From Brenneria izbisi (lineage in GTDB: Bacteria > Pseudomonadota > Gammaproteobacteria > Enterobacterales > Enterobacteriaceae): DNA of 64,000 bases. The translations under genes were made by a program, and so were the position numbers. Positions 55,403 through 64,000 of this stretch are shown here, one piece after another; the first letter of the stretch is position 1, and each line of letters begins with the position of its first letter. Location: assembly GCF_025840185.1 (NCBI RefSeq), contig NZ_JAMPJU010000002.1, positions 124,001 through 188,000 on the forward strand, read 5' to 3'. The notes below the pieces were generated by a model, which was given only the letters and a program-made list of their open reading frames with translations, did not search any database and was not told the origin of the DNA.

Positions 55403-56821
55403 TTATTTTTTGCGGGAAGCGACCAACCGTTCCAGACGGCTGACCATTCCCGGTTCCCACTGCATCAGGCCCAGTTGCTGGCTTTCCTGCCACAGATGCT
55501 GATAATGCTGTGCCGCCAGCGCTTTCATGCCTTCCTCGGCCAGCAAATCCGCCAGCACCAGTTCGGCATAAAAACGATCGCGCGGCGCTTTCAGACGACG
55601 TATTCGCTCATCCAACAACGACAACGCCGCCGCCATGCCGTGTTCGGCCCGACACGCTGAAGCCTCCGTCGCCAGATCGTCCTGTCGTTCACTTCCCGCC
55701 CGTCCCGCCAGCGTCGCATGCAACCACTGATTGCATTTATCGGTCAGAAACGGCGATCCATCGCTGAAGGTCAGTTCGCGCAACGTCGGCAAGCGATGGA
55801 GAAAAGCCGCCAGTTCTTCGGCGATGGCGTTGGCGACCAGCGCATACCCAAGTCGGGCGGCGACGGTCGCCGATAACATGTGACCGTCAAACCAATAGGG
55901 AGCCAGTGTCAGACTTTGCTCAATGCGTTGCCACAGACTCAAATCCGCCTGTCCCAACGCGCTGTGATATTCATCCATGCGATCGGCGGAAAACGGCGCC
56001 AGTTGGGTCCGATTACCTTGCGACGCCATAGGCGCGGTGGCGATCCCCGACCAGATGGCATGACGGCGTAACCGATACCCCACCGGCGCATCCGGTTGAC
56101 GTTCGACCAACACCGTCGCCACCGTCAACTGAGTCTGACGCCAGCCGCGTTCATCGGCGGTATTGATCGCCACCGCGCTGGCTGACGGTGCGGCGGTTTC
56201 CTGGCTGACGCCCGCGCTTTCCGTCGTCTCGCCGCCACTGGCGGAAAAGGGGTTGGCGGCCTGATTCGTCTGCTGCCGCGCCTGATGCCGCTGTCGGGCG
56301 CGGTTGAGTCCTTGCCGCAATTCATCCGTCAGATCCGCCTTGTCGCTCGCCAGATCGCGCCAACGGTTCGCCAACTGTTCCGCCAGTTGATGCAGTTGGT
56401 TTAGCTCCGCGCCGGAAGCGCTTTCCGCCATACGCGGCATGACGCTTTCGAAACGCCGGACGATTTGGGTCATCAACCGCTGTTTCTGCGCCGGACTGGT
56501 TGGCCAGGCTTGCTGCCAGTAGTTCGCCAGCCAGCTATCCAGCAGCATCAGCGCGGTGGCAAAAGGCGTGGCCTTAGCCGGATGCTGTAAACAGCGCAAT
56601 AGTTGCACCAGAACGCGCATATCTTTGGTTCGGCTTTCCAGCAGCGTCAGACAGTGGTCGGCCACCACATTGAGATCCACCTGACTGTGGGCCAGCGAAC
56701 CGAGCTTCACCAGTTCGGTTTCCACCTTCTCCCACAGCGGGTCATCCGCCAACACCGCGGCACACAAGCTCTCATCAGGCAGCGGGGTCAGCAGACGTTT
56801 ACACCACGGGTGTGAATGCAT
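55403..56821 (-). CDS. tssA: T6SS protein TssA (VasJ type)
   Basis: About 472 residues. The N-terminal ImpA domain (WCKRLLTPLPDESLCAAVLADDPLWEKVETELVKLGSLAHSQVDL) and VasJ-like C-terminal domain (RLRRHAIWSGI, PYWFDGHMLSATVAARLG, AALSLLDERIRRLKAPRDRFYAELVLADLLAEEG) are present. The start is uncertain: the frame is open to 56845, overlapping vasI, but a run agggggaa sits best for ATG 56821 (MHSHPW); 56827 is possible. TssA primes baseplate and sheath assembly. Confidence 0.85.
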   Translation of the reverse strand: MHSHPWCKRLLTPLPDESLCAAVLADDPLWEKVETELVKLGSLAHSQVDLNVVADHCLTLLESRTKDMRVLVQLLRCLQHPAKATPFATALMLLDSWLANYWQQAWPTSPAQKQRLMTQIVRRFESVMPRMAESASGAELNQLHQLAEQLANRWRDLASDKADLTDELRQGLNRARQRHQARQQTNQAANPFSASGGETTESAGVSQETAAPSASAVAINTADERGWRQTQLTVATVLVERQPDAPVGYRLRRHAIWSGIATAPMASQGNRTQLAPFSADRMDEYHSALGQADLSLWQRIEQSLTLAPYWFDGHMLSATVAARLGYALVANAIAEELAAFLHRLPTLRELTFSDGSPFLTDKCNQWLHATLAGRAGSERQDDLATEASACRAEHGMAAALSLLDERIRRLKAPRDRFYAELVLADLLAEEGMKALAAQHYQHLWQESQQLGLMQWEPGMVSRLERLVASRKK

Positions 56822-56832
56822 GTTCATTCCCC

Positions 56833-57393
56833 CTACCATCGGCACTGCTGACGCAGCGGTGTCAACGCCTCGCCCAACCCGGCGAGATCAATACGCAATT
56901 GCTGACCGTCCGTGCCGTTCAGCACCAGTTCGCGATGACCGATCCAACGTTTCAAGGCGTCGATGGCCGGCAGTCCGCGGCTAAACTCCAGCAGCAAGCC
57001 ACGGTTGCGCACAAACCAGTTGTCCGGCGCCATCACGCCATCCAACTGCGACGCGACGGTTTCTCCTGCCCAGGGCTGGCTGAGCGTCAGCCTTAAATGC
57101 GTAATATTGCTGGCGCAACCGATCACCAGCGTATTGCCGTCCGCCAGAGAACGCGTCAGCGTCAGATCGCCGCTGCCCGCTTCCCGTCCAAGTTGGAAAG
57201 CGCCACCGGTCTTCGTCTGACCATCCGTTGGCGAAATGACGCCGGAACGTCCGGCCTCCCGACTCAGCGCGTCATAACACGCCAGCCGCACCTCGGCGGC
57301 GCTTTCATTGCGGCACTGTTCCCACAGTTGCTGCCAGGCGGGATCGGGCGATCCCGTCGCCGCAAGCAGCAGAGGAACCATCGTCAGAAACAT
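56833..57393 (-). CDS. vasI: T6SS-associated protein VasI (TagO-like)
   Basis: 186 residues from the ATG at 57393, which shares its A with the vasH stop (TGATG) and follows an ideal ribosome site (ggaggtgaac). A short signal peptide (MFLTMVPLLLAATG) precedes a domain with WEQCRNESAAEVRLACYDALSR and LTRSLADGNTLVIGCASNITHLRLTLS, typical of the VasI/EvfG family. The protein is exported. Its function is not well defined; it always travels with vasH-vasJ type loci. Confidence 0.85.
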   Translation of the reverse strand: MFLTMVPLLLAATGSPDPAWQQLWEQCRNESAAEVRLACYDALSREAGRSGVISPTDGQTKTGGAFQLGREAGSGDLTLTRSLADGNTLVIGCASNITHLRLTLSQPWAGETVASQLDGVMAPDNWFVRNRGLLLEFSRGLPAIDALKRWIGHRELVLNGTDGQQLRIDLAGLGEALTPLRQQCRW

Positions 57394-58928
57394 CAGTTCA
57401 CCTCCAGCTTTTGGCACTTGTGATCGAGTGTACGTTTGGGGATATTGAGACTCTCCGCCACCAGCAGACGGTTGCCCTGAAACTGGCGCATTCGCGCCGC
57501 AATAACCGCGGCTTCATACTGTTGCGTGGCGGTACGCAAATCGTGAATATGCTGAAAATCATCAGTGGCGACCACCGTCGCGCCGCTGATGCGCTCACGC
57601 AACTCCGGCGGTAATGAGGAAAGACATAAAGATTCTCCCGCCGGCGTATGCGCACAGGCGACTTCCAGCAAATTCTTAAGCTCCCGCACGTTGCCGGGAA
57701 AGTCATACCCCACCAGTTGTTTAAGGAAAGTGCGGTGCAAAGGCCCGACGACTTTCCGCTGCTGGCTGGCAAACTGACCGATAAAGTGCTCACACAACAG
57801 GCGGATATCATCCGGGCGTTCACGCAGCGGCGCCACCAGCAGCAGGCACTGACAGAGGCGGTGATAGAGATCCTGACGAAAAACGCCTTCTGCAACCTGT
57901 TGTTCCAGCGGCTGATGGGTTGCGGCGATGACCCTGAAATCGGAATGGCTTTCCCTGTCTGCCCCCAATGGCCGGAAACTATGGGTTTCCAGTACCCGCA
58001 ATAGCTTGGCCTGCATGGACTGCGGCATATCGCCGACTTCATCCAGAAACAGCGTGCCGCCGTTGGCTTGCGCCACCAGACCAATCTTGTTGCTCTGCGC
58101 CCCGGAAAACGCGCCTTTCTGATAGCCGAACAACTCGCTTTCGATCAGGTTATCTGGAATAGCCGCGCAATTAATGGCGACAAACGGTTGCGCTGAACGC
58201 GCTGAGCACTGATGTAACAGACGCGCCACCACCTCTTTGCCGCAACCAGTTTCCCCTTGGATCAGGACGGCAAGCCGGTGGCTGGCCGCCTGATAGATCT
58301 GTTGATGCAATGCTTTAACAACCGCGGATTGGCCGATCAACGTTTCCTCTACCCGTTTCTCCCGCTCGCGCCGATGTTCGTCTTCATCTTTTATCTGACG
58401 CAGCGAATCCCGCAGCGCGCTCTGCTCGCGTTGGCTGCGCCCCAACGCGCGCAGCAACGTCAACTGGCGGCAAAATACCTGCGCCAGACGCGGGCCGTTG
58501 CCGCCCTGGTGCAACTGGCGCAACCGGTCCGGCGTATCCAGCAGCGCCAGCACCGCCAACGGCTTACCGCTGTCCGACAATAAAGGCAACGCGTGCAGCC
58601 CGCAGGCGTTGCCCGCCGCCAGGATCTGACGAAACTCCCGATGTTCAATCCGGGCGCCGCCGTACAGCGAATCCCAGGTGCGCGCCTGATTTTTATGCAG
58701 CACATAAGCCAGCGGATGACTGAAATCATCCGCCGCCAGCACCAGCGATACCGGCGTGCGCCGCATCTGACCACGACACGTCAATTGACGACCGCTGACA
58801 TCCACCATGCCCAGCAATACGCCTTGCGGCTGCCAGGCCGTTTGCAACGTATTGAGCAACCAGTCGCATAAACCAGCCTCATCACGCTGGCGAGTGAGTG
58901 CGAGCGCCAGTTCAAGGGCTTCTTGCAT
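57393..58928 (-). CDS. vasH: T6SS sigma-54 activator VasH
   Basis: 511 residues. An N-terminal GAF-like sensor (about 1-165) is followed by a linker, the AAA+ domain and a Fis-type helix-turn-helix (RLLVAESLNIPKRTLDHKCQKL). Walker A is GETGCGKEVVARL, Walker B FLDEVGDMP. The sigma-54 contact loop reads GAFSGA where most activators have GAFTGA. It is expected to act on the hcp promoter at 48790 and perhaps on other hcp/vgrG islands elsewhere. It is encoded 2 bases after clpV. Confidence 0.93.
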   Translation of the reverse strand: MQEALELALALTRQRDEAGLCDWLLNTLQTAWQPQGVLLGMVDVSGRQLTCRGQMRRTPVSLVLAADDFSHPLAYVLHKNQARTWDSLYGGARIEHREFRQILAAGNACGLHALPLLSDSGKPLAVLALLDTPDRLRQLHQGGNGPRLAQVFCRQLTLLRALGRSQREQSALRDSLRQIKDEDEHRREREKRVEETLIGQSAVVKALHQQIYQAASHRLAVLIQGETGCGKEVVARLLHQCSARSAQPFVAINCAAIPDNLIESELFGYQKGAFSGAQSNKIGLVAQANGGTLFLDEVGDMPQSMQAKLLRVLETHSFRPLGADRESHSDFRVIAATHQPLEQQVAEGVFRQDLYHRLCQCLLLVAPLRERPDDIRLLCEHFIGQFASQQRKVVGPLHRTFLKQLVGYDFPGNVRELKNLLEVACAHTPAGESLCLSSLPPELRERISGATVVATDDFQHIHDLRTATQQYEAAVIAARMRQFQGNRLLVAESLNIPKRTLDHKCQKLEVN

Positions 58929-58930
58929 AC

Positions 58931-61531
58931 TCAGCCCTCTACCTCGGAACGGAACTGGCCTTCCTCGACGCGGAAATGAATACGACTGACAGCTTGCCCT
59001 GCTGACATACGCTGAAGTAATTGCAGCGATACCGGCGGCAGCAACGCGCCGTCAATGACGGATTCCAGCATTCGCGCACCGTTTTCACTGCGATTCGCCA
59101 AGCGCAGAATTTCTTCCGGCACCGCATCGTCAATTATGACTTCCGCGCCGAAACGCTGTTGCAGCAGATCCACCAGTCGAGAAAGTTTGCCCTGAACAAT
59201 GGCGACCAAAGTGTGGTGATCCAGCGGCAGATAAGGAATGACCTCCATGCGCGCCAACAATGCCGGTTTGAAAAACGCCGCCAATTCAGGGTAGAGCGCA
59301 TCCAGCAACACGTCCGGTTGGTGGGCATGGTTGACGATGGTCTGGAAGCCGAGATTGGACGTCAGGAAAAAGACGACATTGCGGCAGTCGATTACCCGCC
59401 CTTCGCCATCCGCCAGTTCGCCTTTATCAAAAGCCTGATAAAACAGGTTGAGGACATCTGGATGCGCTTTTTCCACTTCATCAAGCAATACGACCGAATA
59501 AGGTTTTTGACGGATGGCTTCTGTCAGTACGCCGCCTTCGCCAAAACCAACGTAGCCCGGCGGCGAACCAATCAACCGCGATACCGTATGTTTTTCCTGA
59601 TATTCGGACATATTGATGGTGGTCAGATAGTTGCGACCGCCAAACATCAGGTCGGCGATCTGCACCACGGTTTCGGTTTTGCCGACGCCGCTCGGCCCCA
59701 CCAGCAGGAAAGCCCCCAACGGGCGACCAGGGCGACGCAGATCGGCGCGCGCGGTCAGCAAGTGTTTGTGCAGTTGGGCAATCGCCAACTGTTGGCCCTT
59801 TATACCCTCGCCCAGAAAATCCGGCAGGCGCGTTACTACTTCCAGTTCCCCTTGCGAGATCCGGTTGAGCGGAACGCCCGTCCACTCGGCAATCACCGCC
59901 GCGATCTGGGTTTTATCCACATGCGGCGACACCAACACGGACGATTGCTGGCGCGCCGCCAGTTCGCGCTCACAGGTCATTAATTCCGATGCCGCGGCCT
60001 GTTCATCAAAATCATCAGGCCGAGGGTTATCAAGCAATGCGCTACGCAGATCAATCACCTGCTGTACCTGCGCTTTCTGTTGTCGCCAATCCGCTGTCAA
60101 CTGCGTCAGCGCCGCGGCTTCCGCCTCACGGGTGGCGCGCAGTTCGGCCAGACGCGGCGCGGTGTCGCCCAGACCGATACGTTCCTGACGCTCAAGCTGC
60201 GCAATCTCCATGTCCTGCTGATGCAGGCGGGTTTGCAACTGACTGACCGCCCGCGGCGGCGTAGTGAGATTAATCGCTACCCTGGCGCAAGCGGTATCCA
60301 GTACGTCAATCGCCTTGTCAGGCAATTGACGCCCGGAAATATAGCGAGCGGACAATTGCGCCGCCGCCTGAAGCGCTTCTTCGTCAATCAGCACGCCGTG
60401 AGCTTTTTCATAAATGCCGCGCAACCCGCGCAGAATGACGATCGCTTGTTGCGCATCCGGTTCGCCGACCTTGACCAACTGGAAACGACGCGACAGCGCC
60501 GCGTCTTTCTCCACATATTTTTTATATTCGCTCCAGGTGGTCGCCGCGATCGTCCGCAACTCGCCACGCGCCAGCGCGGGCTTGAGCAGATTGGAAACAT
60601 CCAGCCCGCCGGCCTGATTACCGGCGCCGATCAAGGTATGCGCTTCGTCAATAAACAGGATCACCGGGCGCGGCGCGGTTTTCACTTCCTGCATCACCCC
60701 TTTGAACCGTTTTTCAAACTCGCCCTTGACCGATGCCCCCGCCTGCATCGCGCCCAAATCGAGTGTCAGTAATTCCACATCGCGTAGTCTTTCCGGCACC
60801 TCTCCCGCGACAATACGCAGTGCCAACCCCTCAATCAGCGCGCTTTTCCCGACGCCAGCCTCACCCACCACGATCGGGTTGTTTTTACGACGGCGGGAGA
60901 GAATATCGATCATCAGATCGATTTCATGATCGCGGCACAACACCGGATCGAGTTGCCCTTGTCGGGCGGCCTCGGTCACATTCTGGGTATAGCGGGAAAG
61001 CTGGGTGCTGGCCGCAGCGGTTTGCTCCGCTGTGGATGACTGAGCCGCCGCGACCTCGGTTTCCACCGACTCTTTCACCCATTCATCAAACTGCTGACGC
61101 AACAGTTCACGGTTGATTTGCGCCAATGGCCGCGAGGCCGCCGCCGACAAGTAACGGTTCGGCGTCATCAGTAATACCAGCAGCAACACGCCGCTGCGCA
61201 GGTGGGCATGTTGAAACTCAGCGGAAGCCAGTAACCAACTGTCCTGTAACCATTCCACCAGCAACGGAGAAAACGAGGGATAGCCGGCGTCAAAGCCTTT
61301 ATCCACCGAGGACGGCGACAGCAGCGCGACAAGTTCCTCAACATCCACCCCGGCGCGTTTCAGGATCTGCCGCACATCGCTCAGCGGCGTTTCCAGCATT
61401 TTCATCAACAGGTGTTCAATGCGTATTTCGGCGCCCTGATGTTGAATACACAGTACCGCCGCCTCTTCCAGCATATGGCGGCACACCGGGTTGAGCCGTT
61501 CAACCAGCGTTGGCAATTCAATTCGGATCAT
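58931..61531 (-). CDS. tssH: T6SS AAA+ unfoldase ClpV (TssH)
   Basis: 866 residues from the ATG at 61531, which has a good site (caggagcg) in front; the frame is open 37 codons further but into the 3' end of tssL. The N-domain ([30 protein letters not shown]) binds contracted VipB/TssC sheath. Two AAA+ modules follow: Walker [14 protein letters not shown] with [12 protein letters not shown], and [11 protein letters not shown] with [12 protein letters not shown]. It recycles the sheath after firing. Confidence 0.96.
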   Translation of the reverse strand: MIRIELPTLVERLNPVCRHMLEEAAVLCIQHQGAEIRIEHLLMKMLETPLSDVRQILKRAGVDVEELVALLSPSSVDKGFDAGYPSFSPLLVEWLQDSWLLASAEFQHAHLRSGVLLLVLLMTPNRYLSAAASRPLAQINRELLRQQFDEWVKESVETEVAAAQSSTAEQTAAASTQLSRYTQNVTEAARQGQLDPVLCRDHEIDLMIDILSRRRKNNPIVVGEAGVGKSALIEGLALRIVAGEVPERLRDVELLTLDLGAMQAGASVKGEFEKRFKGVMQEVKTAPRPVILFIDEAHTLIGAGNQAGGLDVSNLLKPALARGELRTIAATTWSEYKKYVEKDAALSRRFQLVKVGEPDAQQAIVILRGLRGIYEKAHGVLIDEEALQAAAQLSARYISGRQLPDKAIDVLDTACARVAINLTTPPRAVSQLQTRLHQQDMEIAQLERQERIGLGDTAPRLAELRATREAEAAALTQLTADWRQQKAQVQQVIDLRSALLDNPRPDDFDEQAAASELMTCERELAARQQSSVLVSPHVDKTQIAAVIAEWTGVPLNRISQGELEVVTRLPDFLGEGIKGQQLAIAQLHKHLLTARADLRRPGRPLGAFLLVGPSGVGKTETVVQIADLMFGGRNYLTTINMSEYQEKHTVSRLIGSPPGYVGFGEGGVLTEAIRQKPYSVVLLDEVEKAHPDVLNLFYQAFDKGELADGEGRVIDCRNVVFFLTSNLGFQTIVNHAHQPDVLLDALYPELAAFFKPALLARMEVIPYLPLDHHTLVAIVQGKLSRLVDLLQQRFGAEVIIDDAVPEEILRLANRSENGARMLESVIDGALLPPVSLQLLQRMSAGQAVSRIHFRVEEGQFRSEVEG

Positions 61532-61545
61532 GAGAAACGCTCCTG

Positions 61546-62322
61546 TTATTGTAATAATTCTCCCAGTTGACGCAGTACGTCCTGGGTCTGTTGAGAAAGC
61601 TGGTAACGGTACAGGCCGAATGCGGCGGCTAACGCCACGCACATGCAGATAAACAGGGTACGCAGCGAAACCTGTCTGCGCAGTTGGTAGCGGGAAGCCT
61701 GCTGCCCCGGATTGAGGTGAAACACCGTCGGCGGATTGGCGGGTTCAGGGCGCAGCGTGTCATGCAGGCCGCGCACCACGCGATCCAGTTCCTCGCGCCC
61801 TTGCGGCATCACCCGGTAACGGCCTTCAAAACCGAGACAAAGACACAAATAGATGAACTCCAGAATGTCGCGGTAGCGCACCGGGTCATCCCGCAGCTTC
61901 TCCAACAGCACAAAAACCTTTTCCCCGCCCCAGGTTTCGTTATGGAAACGCGTTAACAGCGAATGCGCCGACCACATGCTTTGCCCGCCCCACTCGCGCC
62001 CCATTACCGCCTCGTCAATGAAGGTGCAGAGGATGTAGCGGAATGACAGGATCACGCCATTTTCATATCCATGAGAATGCAGTTCCTGTTCGATCGCCTG
62101 TATTTCAGACACCACCCGCTGGTAGAGATCCGCGACGCCGTCATAAGCGGCGAGTTGGCGAACCCGATCCACCATGCCCAACAGCGGCGTCACCGCGTCT
62201 ATCATCGGGTTGATGCTTTGTCCGCGCAGACGAAACCAGTAGTCGGAATCCATATCCAGTTGTCGGGCATGGTCGTAAAGCAGGTCGCCCAGTTGTTCGT
62301 TTTTAATGACCTCAATGCTCAT
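61546..62322 (-). CDS. tssL: T6SS membrane protein TssL (DotU/VasF)
   Basis: 258 residues with a cytoplasmic helical domain (ILCTFIDEAVMGREWGGQSMWSAHSLLTRFHNETWGGEKVF) and one C-terminal membrane helix (LFICMCVALAAAFGLYRY). No OmpA-like peptidoglycan-binding extension follows, so another protein must supply wall anchoring. It bridges baseplate (TssK) and TssM. The gap to tssK is 12 bases. Confidence 0.93.
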   Translation of the reverse strand: MSIEVIKNEQLGDLLYDHARQLDMDSDYWFRLRGQSINPMIDAVTPLLGMVDRVRQLAAYDGVADLYQRVVSEIQAIEQELHSHGYENGVILSFRYILCTFIDEAVMGREWGGQSMWSAHSLLTRFHNETWGGEKVFVLLEKLRDDPVRYRDILEFIYLCLCLGFEGRYRVMPQGREELDRVVRGLHDTLRPEPANPPTVFHLNPGQQASRYQLRRQVSLRTLFICMCVALAAAFGLYRYQLSQQTQDVLRQLGELLQ

Positions 62323-62334
62323 CTCATCCTCTCC

Positions 62335-63675
62335 TTACGACTGGCTGCGGATAGCCCAAAGCTGCATATCCAGTTCGGGGAATTCGCCAGCGATGTGGAA
62401 TGCCAGCGTGTTGCCGGACACCAGCGTTTTCCAGGCCGGGCTTTGTCTGTCGAGTTGGAAATAGCTGTAACCGGCGTGATAAGGCAATTGACGCGGCGCC
62501 ACCGGCAGCGGCAACAACGGCACGCCGGGTAATTGCAGGCTGATCAGTTCGCGGATCTTGTCGCTGGAGGCAATCTTGGTTTGTTGCAGCAACTGTTTAC
62601 GCAGGTGCTCCTGCGGCATGCGCGCTCGCACCGCCAGCACGAATTCGGCGCTGGTCATTAATTCCGCATCGCCGACCATCGCCACCATCACGCCATAAGG
62701 CTGTTTCTTCAGTTGGATGGAAACCGCGCGCGGCGACAGTACGGTGCTCAGCGCCTGACGTAATGCCATCATCAGCGGCTCGAAACTGGCCTGCTGGTGT
62801 TCATGGCGGTAAGCCGGAAACTCCGGCGGCAAGCGTGATTCATCGGTAAATGTCATCAGTTCGCCGCACAGTTCCACCAACGCTTCGTGCAGCCGCTCAG
62901 GATGCAAGGTGCCGAGGCGCGCCAGATGAGAGAGCTTGGGTTGGGCGCGGTTGAGCAATTGCAGCATCATGAACTCCGCCACATCCGCCACTCCTTGCTG
63001 TCCCGGCGTCGCAATGCGCTGCGCCAGACTGCGGGCGCGTTCGGCGACCAGCCCGGCGGATTCCCCCAGAAAGCGCTTCAGGGACGGGATCGCCGTCACG
63101 CTGATACTGCACGGCATAAAGTTCGGATCCAGCACCAGCCCGCCGTCCGGCCGTTTATCCAGAATGTTGGCGATCGCCAGCGACGCGTAAGCGCTGCGAT
63201 CTTCACGATCGAGCATCAGCCGCAGGCTGACCTTGCCGACCTCCATCGACACCACATCGCCGCCTTCACTGTGCAGATCACGCACGTCATGACGCTGCGA
63301 TTGCAGGCGGCTGGCGATGCCTTGTCCCGGTTGCCCGACTTCGCTTACGCCGTTCACCGCCAATGGCAGCGCCAGATAGACTTTCTGATTCGCCAGCGCC
63401 ACATCGGTGATTTCCAATGGCTGCGGCAAAGCATCGTCCCCCGGAATATTGAAAACCGTACCGTCCGGCATTACTCCGCTGGCGTTGACCAGCGCAATAC
63501 GGCCAAAATTGAGGTACTCCTCATTGATTGCCAGCGATTGCAAGCCGTAGAAATAGTCGCTAAGCGCACTGAGACGGGCATGAAGCGCATAGTCTGTGTG
63601 TCTTTGCTGCTGCTGGAAGTGTTGCGGTTTGATAAACAGCCCTTCCCGCCAGATAACCCGATTTCGGCTCGACAT
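62335..63675 (-). CDS. tssK: T6SS baseplate protein TssK (VasE)
   Basis: 446 residues. The start NRVIWREGLFIKPQHFQQQQRH is diagnostic; YHAGYSYFQLDR and WAIRS close the protein. It links the baseplate to the TssJLM complex. It starts 2 bases after the tssJ stop. Confidence 0.95.
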   Translation of the reverse strand: MSSRNRVIWREGLFIKPQHFQQQQRHTDYALHARLSALSDYFYGLQSLAINEEYLNFGRIALVNASGVMPDGTVFNIPGDDALPQPLEITDVALANQKVYLALPLAVNGVSEVGQPGQGIASRLQSQRHDVRDLHSEGGDVVSMEVGKVSLRLMLDREDRSAYASLAIANILDKRPDGGLVLDPNFMPCSISVTAIPSLKRFLGESAGLVAERARSLAQRIATPGQQGVADVAEFMMLQLLNRAQPKLSHLARLGTLHPERLHEALVELCGELMTFTDESRLPPEFPAYRHEHQQASFEPLMMALRQALSTVLSPRAVSIQLKKQPYGVMVAMVGDAELMTSAEFVLAVRARMPQEHLRKQLLQQTKIASSDKIRELISLQLPGVPLLPLPVAPRQLPYHAGYSYFQLDRQSPAWKTLVSGNTLAFHIAGEFPELDMQLWAIRSQS

Positions 63676-63677
63676 GA

Positions 63678-64000
63678 TTATTCTTCTTCTTGGTCTTTTT
63701 TGATTTCGACTTCATCCCGGCGCAGATGCACCAGAATCTGGTAAGTACGCCCGGTATTTTTCAGCTTGATGACCTTGCGCCATTCGGCGCTCTCCGGGTC
63801 GGCATAACGGGCGATCACCCCGACGTAATGGACTTGTTCATCCAACGCCTCCGGCGGCAGATACTTGAACTGCCCCGGCAGCAAGGTGTAGTCCTGATGA
63901 TTGACATAGTTTTTGGCCAACGCCTTTTCGATGTCTGTGGTCACCTGGTCATAATCGGTCGCCAGCAGGCGGGAATCCTCCGCCAGCATCACCAATTGAA
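63678..64000 (-). CDS. tssJ: T6SS outer-membrane lipoprotein TssJ (5' end outside window)
   Basis: C-terminal 107 codons of TssJ (VasD). The frame remains open to the window edge (QLVMLAEDSRLLATDYDQV ...) and the lipobox part is outside. A transthyretin-like fold with DYTLLPGQFKYLP fits the family. The tail is acidic and lysine-rich. The missing tssB, tssC, tssE, tssF and tssG probably lie beyond the edge. Confidence 0.88.
   Translation of the reverse strand, partial: QLVMLAEDSRLLATDYDQVTTDIEKALAKNYVNHQDYTLLPGQFKYLPPEALDEQVHYVGVIARYADPESAEWRKVIKLKNTGRTYQILVHLRRDEVEIKKDQEEE

Noticed and set aside
61532..61642. Upstream extension of clpV by 37 codons
   Set aside because: It overlaps the 3' end of tssL and lacks homology to ClpV; caggagcg precedes ATG 61531.

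Overview
The window looks like chromosome of a plant-associated enterobacterium of the soft-rot group (Pectobacteriaceae: Dickeya, Musicola, Brenneria or Pectobacterium type). The evidence is the close resemblance of hydN, fdhF, fhlA, pflF (ybiW), pflE (ybiY), fsaA, yciT and tRNA-Asn to their enterobacterial counterparts, an indigoidine-type pigment cluster, and a type VI secretion (T6SS) locus in the gene order known from Vibrio cholerae. The genus is an inference. I saw no CRISPR array, no rRNA and no intact insertion sequence.

Layout. 1-3 kb: an alcohol dehydrogenase cut by the left edge, and a chemoreceptor. 3.2-8.2 kb: a formate oxidation module (hydN-fdhF plus fhlA) with a sigma-54 promoter and a cysteine instead of selenocysteine in FdhF. 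9-12.2 kb: an acidic amino acid symporter, a HypT-like LysR regulator and an Asp/Glu racemase. 12.3 kb: tRNA-Asn with a strong promoter. 12.8-19.5 kb: a GH1 glucosidase with a possible signal peptide, the glycyl-radical pair pflF/ybiY under a consensus FNR site, fsaA and yciT. 19.7-26.9 kb: the indigoidine-type operon, all on the minus strand: tautomerase, indA, indB, a questin-oxidase-like gene, and indC. 27.4-32.6 kb: a paired YdcZ-type transporter with a LysR regulator, cheV, and several broken genes (glycosidase, recombinase/antitoxin chimera, SymE).

32.6-64 kb is one large T6SS and polymorphic-toxin region on the minus strand. From right to left: tssJ (cut by the edge), tssK, tssL, clpV/tssH, vasH, vasI, tssA/vasJ, tssM, vasL and a Sel1-repeat lipoprotein. 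Next comes a sigma-54 promoter with three upstream dyads driving hcp, a terminator, then vgrG, a PAAR-lipase effector with two ankyrin lipoproteins (likely immunity proteins), two DUF4123 adaptors and a 1679-residue Rhs toxin with its presumed immunity gene. The last piece is an orphan Rhs tip carrying a barnase-like toxin and a barstar-like immunity gene. Two SymE-type remnants and two copies of the same hairpin flank these Rhs modules.

How it works together. VasH, an enhancer-binding protein encoded in the main T6SS operon, probably drives hcp from the sigma-54 promoter. A terminator after hcp would give far more Hcp than VgrG and effectors. The formate module uses the same logic, with FhlA and sigma-54 acting on hydN-fdhF.
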